Below, piece after piece: positions 52,940-62,563 of a stretch of DNA of 64,000 bases. The DNA is taken from assembly GCF_035762905.1 (NCBI RefSeq), contig NZ_DASUCC010000070.1, forward strand, positions 142,710-206,709. The letters run 5' to 3'. The first letter of the stretch is position 1. Each line of letters starts with the position of its first letter. The DNA comes from DASYTH01 sp035762905 (lineage in GTDB: Bacteria; Actinomycetota; Actinomycetes; Mycobacteriales; Pseudonocardiaceae). A program made the position numbers and the translations under genes. The notes under the pieces were generated by a model, which was not told the origin of the DNA, ran no database searches, and was given only the letters and a program-made list of their open reading frames with translations.

Positions 52940-53911
52940 CTAACGTCGCGGCCCGGTCACCCGCAGCCTGCCATGCGCGCGTTCGGCCTCCAACCCGCCC
53001 GGCAGCCACACGCCGCCCTGGCCGCGCCACGCCCCGATCAGGTCGTCCACCGAACGCAGCTGCGCGTCGGTCAGCTCCCGGGCCCCGGCCTCGAGCAGCC
53101 AGGACCGCAGCACCCGGCGACGCAGCGCCGGCGGCGCGGTGGACAGCGCCGCCACGTCCAACTCCGCTCCGACCCCGGCCCGCACCGACAGCTCGGCGGC
53201 CAGCCCGTCCAGGGCCTCGGCGTCCTCGCGCAGCTGGGCGGCGGTCCGGGCGAGCGCGCCGGCCACCCCGCCGCGCAGCACGTCCTCCAGCAGCGGCAGC
53301 ACCTCGTGCCGCAGCCGGACCCGGGTGAACCGGGCGTCGCCGTTGTGCGGGTCGTCCCACGGCTGCAGGCCGAGCGCCGAGCAGGCCGCGCGGGTGGTGG
53401 CCCGTGGCAGGTCGAGAAACGGCCGGGCCCACGGCGGGTCCAGCGGCCGCATACCGGCGATCGAACGCGCGCCCGAGCCCCGGCCGAGGCCGAGCAGCAC
53501 GGTCTCGGCCTGGTCGTCCCGGGTGTGGCCGAGCAGCACAAGGGCACCGTCCGGCGCGGCGGCGCGCAGCGCGCCGTACCGGGCCCGGCGGGCGGCGGCC
53601 TCCGGACCGCCCTGCCCGGCCACCGTCACCGGCAGCACCCGCGCGTCGTCCAGCCCGATCCGATCCAGCTCCTTGGCGGTGGCCGCGGCGACGTCGGCCG
53701 AACCGGGCTGCAGGCCGTGGTCGACCACCAGCCCGGTGACGGTCAGCCCGAGCCGGTGCGCCACGTGCTGCGCCGCCGCGGCCAGGGCCAGCGAGTCGGC
53801 GCCGCCGGACACGGCCACGGCCAGCGTCCCGGCGGCCAGGTGCGCACCGGCCGGGCCGCCGGTCAGCAGCCGGCGAACCGCGCCCCGGGTTTCCGCGACC
53901 GCATCGTGCAT
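52940..53911 (-). CDS. tilS: tRNA(Ile)-lysidine synthase
   Basis: TilS converts C34 to lysidine in the tRNA-Ile that reads AUA. The 323-residue protein has the PP-loop SGGADS at residues 35-40, GHTRDDQAET and a C-terminal helical domain of the short actinobacterial type. ATG at 53911 follows AGCAGGATC. It is upstream of hpt as in M. tuberculosis and Bacillus. Confidence 0.94.
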   Translation of the reverse strand: MHDAVAETRGAVRRLLTGGPAGAHLAAGTLAVAVSGGADSLALAAAAQHVAHRLGLTVTGLVVDHGLQPGSADVAAATAKELDRIGLDDARVLPVTVAGQGGPEAAARRARYGALRAAAPDGALVLLGHTRDDQAETVLLGLGRGSGARSIAGMRPLDPPWARPFLDLPRATTRAACSALGLQPWDDPHNGDARFTRVRLRHEVLPLLEDVLRGGVAGALARTAAQLREDAEALDGLAAELSVRAGVGAELDVAALSTAPPALRRRVLRSWLLEAGARELTDAQLRSVDDLIGAWRGQGGVWLPGGLEAERAHGRLRVTGPRR

Positions 53912-53931
53912 CGGCAGCAGGATCCCACGAG

Positions 53932-55536
53932 CTATCCGACACCACCTAAGAACGCGCTGGACGCGGCCACCGCCGGGGCGGACGAGCCGGCGCTCTCGAC
54001 CAGCACGGCGAACGCGAGGTCGCCGCGGTAACCGGTGAACCAGCCGTGCGCCGCCGAGCCGTCGCCGAACTGCGCGGTCCCGGTCTTGCCGAACACCGCC
54101 CCGCGCCGGCCGATCGCGGTGGCCGTGCCGGCGGTGACCACCTCGCGCATCATCGCTCGCACCCGGTCCAGCACCGCGCGCGGCGGCGGCTGGTACCCGG
54201 CGGTCACCTCGGTCGCCAGGTCCCGCCACAGCCGCGGCACGACCGCCCGGCCGCTGGCCACGGTGGCCGACATCAGCGCGACGCCGAACGGGCTGGCCCG
54301 CACCGTGCCCTGACCGATGCCGTTCTCCACCTTCTGCGCGTTGCCCTGCGCCGGCTCCACCGCGCCGGCCTCGGTGGTCAGGCCCGGGATGGTGAAGTCT
54401 GCGTTCAGCCCGAGCTGGCCGGCGGCGGTGCTCAGCGCGTCCGGTCCGAGGTCGGCGGCCAGCTGGCCAAACGTGGTGTTGCAGGACCGGGCGAAGGCGC
54501 TGTGCAGCGGGACGTCCCCGAGCGCGAACCCGTTGTCGTTGGGGATGGTCCGCTGCCCGATGGTGAGCGACCCCGGACAGGGCAGCACGGTGTCCGGGGT
54601 GGCCACGCCGGCCTGCAGCGCCGCCGTCGCCGTGGCGATCTTGAACGTCGAGCCGGGCGGGTAGAGACCGTTGAGCGCCCTCGGCTCCGCGCCGGCCGGG
54701 CCGTTCTGGGCCACGGCCAGGATGTCGCCGGTGGACGGTTTGATGGCGACCAACCGGGCGGGTGCGGCGACCGAGTCGACCGCGGCCTGGGCGGCCCGCT
54801 GCACCGGGATGCTCAGCACCGAGGCCAGCGGCTTGCCCTCGCCGCCCGACCCGGCCAGGCGCTCCAGCTCGGTGCCGGCGGCGTCGGTCAGCGCCACGTG
54901 CCAGCCGTTCGCGCCGCCCTGCTCCCGGGCGACCCTGGCCATGGCGGGCAGGAGCAGCGGGGCGAGCGCCGGGTCCACGACGGCCGGCCCGTCGGCCTGC
55001 CAGACCAGCAGCGGGGTGCCGTCCCGGTCGAGCACCGCCGGCTGCCCGGTGCTGCCGCGCAGCACCAGGCCGTGCCCGGCGGCGAGCTTCGGGTGGACCA
55101 GGGCCGGCGTCCAGCGCACCCGCCGCGCCTCGGTCAGCGACAGCGTGCTCGGGTAGGTCCAGACGCGCTGCGGGCCGAACGTCCAGGTGACCGTGAACGG
55201 TACTTCGGTGGCCGCCGGGTCCGGCGCGGCCCGCTCCGCGATCACCGACTGCGGCGCGAGTCCTCGCCACACCGAGGAAAGCGTGCCGGCGGCCGCCTGC
55301 GGATCGTCGGTGAGCGCGGCCGCCGCGGTGGCGTCCCCCTTGGCGAACGCGGCCAGGAACGCCCCGGCCACGTCGGACGTCGGCGGTGCGGGCGCCGTGA
55401 CCGAGGCCGAGGTGGCCGGGCCGGTGTTGGCGCCGACCGGTTTCGTCGGCCACACCACGACCACGGCCAGCGTCACGATGACCGCGCAGGTGCCGACGAG
55501 TACGCCAAGGACCCAGCGTTTAGCCAGCGGTGTCAT
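53932..55536 (-). CDS. Penicillin-binding transpeptidase with NTF2-like domain
   Basis: The 534-residue protein has one N-terminal transmembrane helix (residues 8-28), an NTF2-like MecA_N-type domain (about 55-145), a linking dimerisation part, and a class B transpeptidase domain. The active-site motifs are STFK at 296-299, SCN at 351-353 and KTG at 484-486. It resembles M. tuberculosis Rv2864c-type proteins. Such proteins can be low-affinity beta-lactam targets. The N-terminal NTF2 domain is the feature shared with MecA-like PBPs; drug susceptibility cannot be told from sequence. Confidence 0.92.
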   Translation of the reverse strand: MTPLAKRWVLGVLVGTCAVIVTLAVVVVWPTKPVGANTGPATSASVTAPAPPTSDVAGAFLAAFAKGDATAAAALTDDPQAAAGTLSSVWRGLAPQSVIAERAAPDPAATEVPFTVTWTFGPQRVWTYPSTLSLTEARRVRWTPALVHPKLAAGHGLVLRGSTGQPAVLDRDGTPLLVWQADGPAVVDPALAPLLLPAMARVAREQGGANGWHVALTDAAGTELERLAGSGGEGKPLASVLSIPVQRAAQAAVDSVAAPARLVAIKPSTGDILAVAQNGPAGAEPRALNGLYPPGSTFKIATATAALQAGVATPDTVLPCPGSLTIGQRTIPNDNGFALGDVPLHSAFARSCNTTFGQLAADLGPDALSTAAGQLGLNADFTIPGLTTEAGAVEPAQGNAQKVENGIGQGTVRASPFGVALMSATVASGRAVVPRLWRDLATEVTAGYQPPPRAVLDRVRAMMREVVTAGTATAIGRRGAVFGKTGTAQFGDGSAAHGWFTGYRGDLAFAVLVESAGSSAPAVAASSAFLGGVG

Positions 55537-55563
55537 TGTCTTTCCCCAGGATCTTTCTTGTGC

Positions 55564-56637
55564 CTACCCGTGCACGCGGCGCAGCCAGGCGGGTGGATCG
55601 TTGATCTCCGAACGCAGCGGCAGGGTGTCCGGCGCGGTCCACACCGCGTTGAACCCGTCCATTCCGACGGCATCCACCACCTGCCTGGTGAACTCCGCGC
55701 CGACAGCGTACTGCCGCACCTTGGCGTCCACCCCGAGCAGCGTGCGCAGCGCCCGGTCGAGCAGCCCGCCGCCGCGCCTGCGCGCGGTGAACCGCTGCCG
55801 GATCAGCCCGACGCTGGGCACCACGGTCGGACCCACGGCGTCCATCACATGATCGGCGTGCCCCTCGAGCAGCGTGGACAGCGCGATCAGCCGGTCGAAC
55901 ACCGCGCGCTGCTGGGGCGACTGCATGATCTCCATCACCGCGATCGGACCGCCACGCTCGTCGGACGCCTTGCGCTCACGCATCCCCCGGATCAGCTCGG
56001 GCAGCCGGCTGAGCGCGGAGCCGGCGGTGTCCTCGAGACCGGCCAGGAACCGGCCGACCTCACCGGCGAAGTAGTCGCGCAACCACGGCACGGCGGTGAA
56101 CTGCAACCGGTGCGTGCACTCGTGCAGGCACACCCACATCCGGAAGTCGGCCGCCGGCACGTCCAGAGCCTGTTGCGCGGCAACGACATTCGGCGCCACC
56201 AGGAGCAGCCGGCCGGCGCCCGCACCGCCGAACGGGTCGTACTGGCCGAGCACCCGCCCGCCGAGGTAGGCGAGCACAAGGCCGGCCTGCAGCCCCGCGC
56301 CGCCGGCCATGACCCCGCCGAGATAGCCGTTGGCGCCGGTGGGCAGCGCGCCGTCGGTGAGCGCCTCGAGACCCGCAGCGGCGGCCGCGACCCAGCCGTG
56401 CCGGTCGACCACCTCGCCGGGATGCACGGTCAGACCCGCGCCGAGACCGGTGAGCTCGCGTACATGGTTCTCCGCGACGCCGGTGACGTCGCGCAGCTCG
56501 GCGACGGTCCGCTCGGCCTCGGCCAGCGGGATCACCGGGCCCGGCCGGACCAGCCGCTGGGCGGTCGCCACGGCCAGCCCCCAGTCCACCGGCGCCGGTC
56601 CGGGCGCCGACCCGTTGCCGCCGGCCGCTTCGCTCAC
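55564..56637 (-). CDS. DUF2342-type zinc-dependent metalloprotease family protein
   Basis: The 357-residue protein matches the family described as coenzyme F420-biosynthesis-associated or zinc-dependent metalloprotease. The zinc motif HECTH is at residues 172-176, and LEGHADHV gives a likely third ligand. Physiological substrate is unknown. The GTG start is at 56637. It lies between dacB and the transpeptidase, in the usual place near tilS and dacB in this order. Confidence 0.87.
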   Translation of the reverse strand: MSEAAGGNGSAPGPAPVDWGLAVATAQRLVRPGPVIPLAEAERTVAELRDVTGVAENHVRELTGLGAGLTVHPGEVVDRHGWVAAAAAGLEALTDGALPTGANGYLGGVMAGGAGLQAGLVLAYLGGRVLGQYDPFGGAGAGRLLLVAPNVVAAQQALDVPAADFRMWVCLHECTHRLQFTAVPWLRDYFAGEVGRFLAGLEDTAGSALSRLPELIRGMRERKASDERGGPIAVMEIMQSPQQRAVFDRLIALSTLLEGHADHVMDAVGPTVVPSVGLIRQRFTARRRGGGLLDRALRTLLGVDAKVRQYAVGAEFTRQVVDAVGMDGFNAVWTAPDTLPLRSEINDPPAWLRRVHG

Positions 56638-56691
56638 CTCACCGACGCTACCTGTGTTCTCGCGCGGATGTTGTGTCGGTTGGGTGGAGCT

Positions 56692-58446
56692 TCAGCGGCA
56701 ACCGCATTGCCGCAGCGCAGCGGCGATCGCGTCCAGCGCGGGCCGGGCGGTGTTGGCCGCCGAGCCGTTGGTCATCAGCGCGAACACCAGCAGCCGGCCG
56801 TCGGTGTCGAGCACCACCCCGGCCAGCGAGTTGACCGGCGGCACGCTCAGCGTTCCGGTCTTGGCGCGCACCCAGCCCTTTCCGGGCGCGGCGGCCGGGG
56901 TCTGGTACCGGTCGGCCAGCGTGCCGCTGCCGCCGGCCACCGGCAGCCCGCCGAGCAGCGGGCGCAACTTGGCCGTGCGCGGGTCCTTGCCGTCCGGACC
57001 GGCGGCCACGGACAGGATCTGGGCCAGCAGCCGGGCCGGCACCCGGTCCTGGCCGGACAGTCCACTCGCGTCCGCGAGGTTCGCGCCGCTGAGATCGAAA
57101 CCGTTGTCCCGTAACACCTTCAGCGTGGCCTGGCTGGCTCCGGTGAACGAGGTTTCGGCGCCCGCGACCCGAGCCACCTCGCGGCCGATCGCCTCGGCGA
57201 GCACGTTGTCCGAACGCTGCAGCATGGTGTCCACCAGCTCGACCATGGGCGCCGAGCGCACCTCGCCGAGCACCGCGGCGCCCTGCGGGGCGGTGACCGC
57301 GGCGGTGGCACCGACTGTGGCGCCGATCCGCCTGGCGAACTCGTCGGCCAGCGCCTTGGCCGGGTTGGGGCTGCGAGAGGAGTTCTCCGCGGTCGGGTCG
57401 GCCCGGCCGCCGTCCAGCATGGCCGGCACGATCGGGGCGATGTAGCCGCCGGCAACGTCGCGGGGATCCCACGAGGTCTGCAGCCCAGGGCCGGTGTAGC
57501 GGCCGAGGTCGACGTAGACGGTGCGCACGTCGCCGGCCGCGGTCTTGACCTTGGCGACCAGGTCGTCGAGCCGGGCGGCGCCCGGGTAGACCGACTCGGC
57601 ACCGGCCTTGAGCGCGGACAGCGTCGGGTCGCCACCGCCGATGATCACCACCGAGCCGGGATCCTTGCCGGCCACCACGGTCGTGGTCAGCTGCTCGGTG
57701 TGGTCGAGGGCGAGCAACGCGGCCGCCGCGGTGAGGATCTTGCCGGTGGACGCGGGCACCAGTGCGGTGTCGGCGCCCTGCTCCCAGAGCACGGTGCCGC
57801 TGACCGGGTCGAGCACGGTGCCGGTCAGCGTGCCGAGCGCGGGGTTGGCCACCGGCCCGGCCAGCGCGGTCCGCACCCCGGCCGGGGTGGGCGCCGGGAC
57901 CTGATCGCCGGGAGCCTTGAGCGCCGGGGCGAACTGGACCGGGGCCGCCGGCGGCGAGATCACCACCTCGGGCTCGTCGTCGGTAAGGCCAAGGGTCCGG
58001 GCCACGCCGGGCACCCCGAACACCACGCCCGCGCCGGCGCCGACCGCCACGACCAGCGCGGCGGCCACCAGCAGCGCGGTGCGCCTGCGTCCGGGGCGTG
58101 GCGGCGGCACCTGCAGCTCGGGCTGCGGCGGAATCCGCATCGGCACGGCCCGCTGCGGTTCGGGACCCCAGGCGGCCGGGATCGGGATCACACCGGTGAA
58201 CCGCTGGTCCGGATGAGGCGCGGGCGGTGCCGACGGCCCGGGCGGTGGGATCGGGATCCGGTGGGTGACGTCGGCCACCGGCTGGGGCGGCCGCGGAACA
58301 TGCCGGGTGATCTCGTCGGCCGGCGGCGGCACCGGAATCCGCCTGGTCGGCGCGTCGGCCGGCGCCGGCGCCGACTCGTCGTCGTCGACCTGTGGCCAGG
58401 CGGCGTCCGCCTGACCGTCCCCATCGTGTTCCGGCACGTGGTCCAC
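56692..58446 (-). CDS. dacB: D-alanyl-D-alanine carboxypeptidase/endopeptidase DacB
   Basis: DacB (PBP4 family) trims peptidoglycan peptides. A Pro-rich cytoplasmic tail of about 120 residues has repeated (R)(I/H)P(V/I/R)PPP motifs. One helix follows (about residues 124-146), then the S13 peptidase domain with SxxK in PASTGK, SxN in RSDN and KTG in AKTGTL. The protein ends in CGC R. The start is GTG at 58446 or 58437; neither has a clear ribosome binding site. Only 18 bp separate it from the divergent ppa start. Confidence 0.88.
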   Translation of the reverse strand: MDHVPEHDGDGQADAAWPQVDDDESAPAPADAPTRRIPVPPPADEITRHVPRPPQPVADVTHRIPIPPPGPSAPPAPHPDQRFTGVIPIPAAWGPEPQRAVPMRIPPQPELQVPPPRPGRRRTALLVAAALVVAVGAGAGVVFGVPGVARTLGLTDDEPEVVISPPAAPVQFAPALKAPGDQVPAPTPAGVRTALAGPVANPALGTLTGTVLDPVSGTVLWEQGADTALVPASTGKILTAAAALLALDHTEQLTTTVVAGKDPGSVVIIGGGDPTLSALKAGAESVYPGAARLDDLVAKVKTAAGDVRTVYVDLGRYTGPGLQTSWDPRDVAGGYIAPIVPAMLDGGRADPTAENSSRSPNPAKALADEFARRIGATVGATAAVTAPQGAAVLGEVRSAPMVELVDTMLQRSDNVLAEAIGREVARVAGAETSFTGASQATLKVLRDNGFDLSGANLADASGLSGQDRVPARLLAQILSVAAGPDGKDPRTAKLRPLLGGLPVAGGSGTLADRYQTPAAAPGKGWVRAKTGTLSVPPVNSLAGVVLDTDGRLLVFALMTNGSAANTARPALDAIAAALRQCGCR

Positions 58447-58464
58447 ACTAGTGAGGTTGGGGGA

Positions 58465-58989
58465 ATGGCCGACACGAGCGAGGACTGCGTGGAGTTCGAC
58501 GTCACCATCGAGATCCCGAAAGGGGTCCGCAACAAGTACGAGATGGACCACGAAAGCGGTCGCATCCGGCTGGACCGCACGCTGTTCACGGCCACCCAGT
58601 ACCCGGCGGACTACGGCTTCGTGGAGAACACCCTCGGCGAGGACGGCGACCCGCTGGACGCCCTGGTACTGGTCCAGGAACCCACCTTCCCCGGCTGCCT
58701 GATCAAGGCGCGGGCGATCGGGATGTTCCGGATGACCGACGAGAAGGGCGGCGACGACAAGGTGCTCTGCGTGCCGGCGGCGGATCCGCGCACCGAGCAC
58801 CTGCGTGACATTCACCACCTGGCCGAGTACCACCGGCTGGAGATCCAGCACTTCTTCGAGGTGTACAAGGACCTGGAGCCGGGCAAGAGCGTCGAGGGCG
58901 CCACCTGGGTGGGCCGGGTCGAGGCCGAGGCCGAGATCAACCGCTCCTACCAGCGGCTGCGGGACGCCGAAGGCCCCGCCCACGACTGA
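58465..58989 (+). CDS. ppa: Inorganic pyrophosphatase, family I
   Basis: Ppa hydrolyses pyrophosphate and pulls biosynthetic reactions forward. The 174-residue enzyme has the Mg-binding DYGFVENTLGEDGDPLDALV motif, ARAIGMFRMTDEKGGDDKVL and the C-terminal helical tail. ATG at 58465 follows GAGG. Its divergence from dacB matches M. tuberculosis Rv3627c/Rv3628. Confidence 0.97.
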   Translation: MADTSEDCVEFDVTIEIPKGVRNKYEMDHESGRIRLDRTLFTATQYPADYGFVENTLGEDGDPLDALVLVQEPTFPGCLIKARAIGMFRMTDEKGGDDKVLCVPAADPRTEHLRDIHHLAEYHRLEIQHFFEVYKDLEPGKSVEGATWVGRVEAEAEINRSYQRLRDAEGPAHD

Positions 58990-59016
58990 CGTGGACGGGG
59001 CCGCTCCCTCCTCGGG

Positions 59017-60618
59017 TCAGCTCACCGGCGTCGCCGTCGCGGCCGGCTCACTCTTCTGACCGTCCTCGTCGGCGCGCCGCTCCAGGCCCGACTTCATCGA
59101 CAGCGGCACCTCCTTGAGGAACCAGATCATCACGAACGCGACCAGGACGACGAACCCGCCGACCGTGAAGACGACGTCGATGCCGTGCGAGAAGGCGTCC
59201 AGGATCGGCCGCTTCTGCTCCGGGCTCATCTGCTCGAGGAACGACGTGTCGTTGAGGTCGATGGCGCCGGCCCGCGGCCCGGCGAGCCCGGCCAGCCGGT
59301 CGATCACCACGGTGAACAGCATGGACAGGAACACCGCGGTGCCCACCGTGCCGCCGATCGACCGGAAGAACGTGGCGGACGAGGTGGCCACGCCCATGTC
59401 CTTGGGCGGCACCACGTTCTGCACCGCCAGCACCAGCGTCTGCATGCACAGCCCGAGTCCGGCGCCGGCCAGCACCATGATCAGCATGGTGTGCCACAGC
59501 GGAGTGTCCGTGCCGATCTGTCCGAACAGGAACATCGACGCGGACATGATGCCCAGCCCGACGATCGGGAAGACCTTGTAGCGCCCGGTCCGCGAGATGA
59601 CCACACCGCTGCCCATCGCGGTGGTCATGATGCCGACGGTCATCGGCAGGCTGAGCAGGCCGGCCTCGGTGGGCGAGGCGCCCTTGACGATCTGCAGGTA
59701 CAGCGGCAGCGACATCATCATGCCGAACATGCCGAGGCCCATCACGAAGTTGACCGCGTTGGACAGTGAGAACACGGAGAACTTGAACAGCCGCAACGGG
59801 ATCAGCGCCTCGTCGCCCATCCGGCGCTCCACGAACACGAACAGCGCCAAACCGATCACGCCGCTCGCGTACATCAGGATCGCCCGGCCGGAGTCCCATC
59901 CCCACTCGCGCCCCTGCTCGGCCACGATCAGCAGCGGGACCACGCCGAGGGTCAGGGCGGCCGCACCCCAGTAGTCGATCCGGTGGTCGACCCGGCGGTG
60001 CGGGAGGTTCAGGTACCGGGTGACCACGATCAGCGCGACGATCCCGACCGGGACGTTCACCAGGAACACCCAGCGCCAGCCGTCGATCCCGGCGAAGGTG
60101 TCGACGCCGGCGAAGAACCCGCCGACCACCGGACCGGCCACACTGGACAGACCCCAGACGCTCATGAAGTAGCCCTGGTAGCGGCTGCGCTCCCGGGGCG
60201 AAACCATGTCGGCGATGATCGCCAGTGCGAGCGACATCAGACCGCCGGCGCCGAGGCCCTGCACGGCCCGGAACGCGGCCAGCTCGTACATCGAGTTCGC
60301 GATGCCGGCCAGCACCGAGCCGACCAGGAACAGCAGGATCGCGGTCAGGTACATCGGCTTGCGCCCGTAGATGTCGGACAGTTTGCCGTACAACGGTGTG
60401 GCGATCGTGGACGTGATCAGGTAGGCGGTGGTCACCCACGCCTGGATGGTCTGCCCGTGCAGTTCGTCGGCGATCGTCTTGGTCGCCGTCCCCATGATGG
60501 TCATGTCCAGGGCGGCGAGCAGCATCCCCAGCATGAGGCCGTACACCACCAGCATGATCTGGCGATGGCCGAGCGCACCCTCCCCTGGTGCGTCCGGCTT
60601 CAGGGCCTGTTCCGACAT
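59017..60618 (-). CDS. DHA2-family multidrug efflux MFS transporter
   Basis: The 533-residue protein has 14 predicted helices like QacA and EmrB. Motif A is GKLSDIYGRKPMY between helices 2 and 3, motif B is in the RAVQGLGAGGL helix, and motif C is GLSSVAGPVVGGFF. A C-terminal charged tail follows. ATG at 60618 overlaps the MarR stop by 1 bp (TGATG). Likely a proton-driven exporter of hydrophobic cations or drugs under MarR control. Confidence 0.93.
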   Translation of the reverse strand: MSEQALKPDAPGEGALGHRQIMLVVYGLMLGMLLAALDMTIMGTATKTIADELHGQTIQAWVTTAYLITSTIATPLYGKLSDIYGRKPMYLTAILLFLVGSVLAGIANSMYELAAFRAVQGLGAGGLMSLALAIIADMVSPRERSRYQGYFMSVWGLSSVAGPVVGGFFAGVDTFAGIDGWRWVFLVNVPVGIVALIVVTRYLNLPHRRVDHRIDYWGAAALTLGVVPLLIVAEQGREWGWDSGRAILMYASGVIGLALFVFVERRMGDEALIPLRLFKFSVFSLSNAVNFVMGLGMFGMMMSLPLYLQIVKGASPTEAGLLSLPMTVGIMTTAMGSGVVISRTGRYKVFPIVGLGIMSASMFLFGQIGTDTPLWHTMLIMVLAGAGLGLCMQTLVLAVQNVVPPKDMGVATSSATFFRSIGGTVGTAVFLSMLFTVVIDRLAGLAGPRAGAIDLNDTSFLEQMSPEQKRPILDAFSHGIDVVFTVGGFVVLVAFVMIWFLKEVPLSMKSGLERRADEDGQKSEPAATATPVS

Positions 60619-61148
60619 CAGTTCTCCCCTTCGGAACGCGCCCACCGGGCGCATTCGTCGATCAATGTGGGCAGGTAGCTCTCGTGGTCGGCAACGAACC
60701 GCTCGAACAGCTCGACGAAGCGGTCGAGATCCTCCGGCGACCACTGCTGGACCACCCTGGCCAGCGAGACACCCATCCGCCTGCGTTGTTCCTCCAGCAA
60801 CGCGACCCCGGCCGGCGTGGCGGCGAGCAGACTCGCCCGGCCGTCCTCCTGGTCGGCCTGGCGTTCCACCAACCCGTCCCGGACCAGCGCGGCGACCTGC
60901 CGGCTGATCGTGGACGGATCGGAGTGGACCGCCGCCGCGAGCGTGCTCGACCTGGTCGGACCCATCGCGACCAGGGTCTTGAGCAGGATGAACCCGGACC
61001 GGTCGAAGCCGCCCGTCTTGGCGAGTCGGGCACCGATGGTGGCCTGCTGCTTGCCCATCGCGAACATAGCCGCGGTCAGCCGCCGGCCGCACTCCAATTC
61101 CCGTTGGGTCAGCTGCGGGACCTGCGCCTGATCACTCTGCGCAACCAC
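60618..61148 (-). CDS. MarR-family transcriptional repressor
   Basis: The 176-residue protein has the MarR winged helix with recognition helix in DPSTISRQVAALVRDGLVERQ and the wing DGRASLLAATPAG. It is encoded directly upstream of the transporter in the same operon. GTG at 61148 follows GGGAG. The palindrome at 61166-61199 overlaps the promoter, so autoregulation and drug-induced derepression are likely. Confidence 0.92.
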   Translation of the reverse strand: MVAQSDQAQVPQLTQRELECGRRLTAAMFAMGKQQATIGARLAKTGGFDRSGFILLKTLVAMGPTRSSTLAAAVHSDPSTISRQVAALVRDGLVERQADQEDGRASLLAATPAGVALLEEQRRRMGVSLARVVQQWSPEDLDRFVELFERFVADHESYLPTLIDECARWARSEGEN

Positions 61149-61165
61149 CGGGGCACTCCCTGCTT

Positions 61166-61199
61166 GCTTGTATCAACCAATTAGTTGTTCGGTACAAGC
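61166..61199. promoter_or_regulatory. 34-bp palindromic MarR operator
   Basis: Arms GCTTGTA and TACAAGC flank an AT-rich centre with CAATTAG. The whole 34-bp dyad matches at 13 of 17 positions. It begins 18 bp upstream of the marR start codon, where the promoter should be. A candidate -35 TTGTAC on the minus strand is part of the dyad. Confidence 0.75.
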
Positions 61200-61290
61200 A
61201 TGCATCCGTCCGGGGGCCACGCGCAACTCGATTCGGGTCACATCCGGCGAGCATGCCGGAGGCCACCGACAATCGGCGGGTTTGACCTGG

Positions 61291-62553
61291 TCAGGCCCAG
61301 CCGGGCATCGGGTAGTCGGCCAGCAGGTCGCGCACCTCGGCGGCGATCTTGTCGATCGTCGCCTCGTCCGCCGACGCGGCCGCCTGCACCGCCCGGTCGA
61401 TCCAGTCGGCGATCTGGGTCATCTGCTCGACACCCAGACCACGCGTGGTGATCGCCGGCGTGCCCAGCCGCACCCCGGACGGATCGAACGGTTTGCGCGG
61501 GTCGAACGGCACGGTGTTGTAGTTCAGCTCGAGCCCGGCCCGGTCCATCGCCTGCGCCGCCGGCTTCCCGGCGATCCCCTTGCTCGTCAGGTCGATCAGG
61601 ATCAGGTGGTTGTCCGTGCCGCCGGACACCAGGTCGAACCCGCGCTCGATCAGCGCCTCGGCCAGCGCCTTGGCATTGGCCACGACACCGGCGGCGTACT
61701 CGGCGAACTCCGGCCGGGCCGCTTCGGCAAGGGCCACCGCGATGCCCGCGGTGGTGTGGTTGTGCGGCCCCCCCTGCAGACCCGGGAACACGGCTTTGTC
61801 CAGCGCCTTCGCGTGCGCCGCGTCGGACAGGATCATCGCGCCGCGCGGCCCGCGCAGCGTCTTGTGGGTGGTCGTGGTGATCACCTCGGCGTGCCCGACC
61901 GGCGACGGGTGCGCCCCGCCGGCGACCAGGCCGGCGATGTGCGCGATGTCGGCGACCAGCACCGCGCCCACCTCGCGGGCGATCTCGGCGAACGCCGGGA
62001 AGTCGATCGTGCGCGGGATCGCCGTGCCGCCACAGAAGATCAGCTTCGGCCGCTCGGCACGGGCCAGCTCGCGCACCTCGTCCAGGTCGACCCGGCCGGT
62101 GTCCTTGCGCACGCCGTACTGCACCGCGTTGAACCACTTGCCGGTGGCGGACACGGCCCAGCCGTGCGTGAGGTGCCCGCCGGCCGGCAGGGCCATGCCC
62201 ATCACGGTGTCGCCCGGGTTGGCCAGGGCCAGGTAGACGGCCAGGTTGGCGGGCGAGCCGGAGTAGGTCTGCACGTTGGCGTGGTCCGCGCCGAACAGCG
62301 CCTTGGCCCGCTCGATCGCCAGCGTCTCGATCTGGTCGATGAACTGCTGACCCTCGTAGTACCGCTTGCCGGCATAGCCCTCGGAGTACTTGTTGGTCAG
62401 GACCGAGCTGGTCGCCTCGAGCACGGCGGTCGACACGTAGTTCTCCGACGGGATCAGCCGGACCTTCTCGAACTGGCGGCGGGCCTCCCCCTCCACGAGG
62501 GCGGCGAGCTCCGGGTCGGCGGCGGTGAGGTGCGGAATGGCGGGCTCGTGCAT
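61291..62553 (-). CDS. glyA: Serine hydroxymethyltransferase
   Basis: GlyA interconverts serine and glycine and charges tetrahydrofolate with one-carbon units. The 420-residue protein has the PLP-binding Lys in TTTTHKTLRGPRG, the SENYVS motif, YYEGQQ and LELNYNTVPFDPR. ATG at 62553 begins the typical HEPAIPHLTAADPEL sequence; a longer start at 62604 would run into the upstream gene. Confidence 0.96.
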   Translation of the reverse strand: MHEPAIPHLTAADPELAALVEGEARRQFEKVRLIPSENYVSTAVLEATSSVLTNKYSEGYAGKRYYEGQQFIDQIETLAIERAKALFGADHANVQTYSGSPANLAVYLALANPGDTVMGMALPAGGHLTHGWAVSATGKWFNAVQYGVRKDTGRVDLDEVRELARAERPKLIFCGGTAIPRTIDFPAFAEIAREVGAVLVADIAHIAGLVAGGAHPSPVGHAEVITTTTHKTLRGPRGAMILSDAAHAKALDKAVFPGLQGGPHNHTTAGIAVALAEAARPEFAEYAAGVVANAKALAEALIERGFDLVSGGTDNHLILIDLTSKGIAGKPAAQAMDRAGLELNYNTVPFDPRKPFDPSGVRLGTPAITTRGLGVEQMTQIADWIDRAVQAAASADEATIDKIAAEVRDLLADYPMPGWA

Positions 62554-62563
62554 GCCCAAGACC

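Noticed and set aside
54046..57114. A 1022-residue open frame on the plus strand
   Set aside because: Antisense to the PBP, DUF2342 and dacB genes, Arg/Gly/His-rich, no domain, no ribosome binding site.
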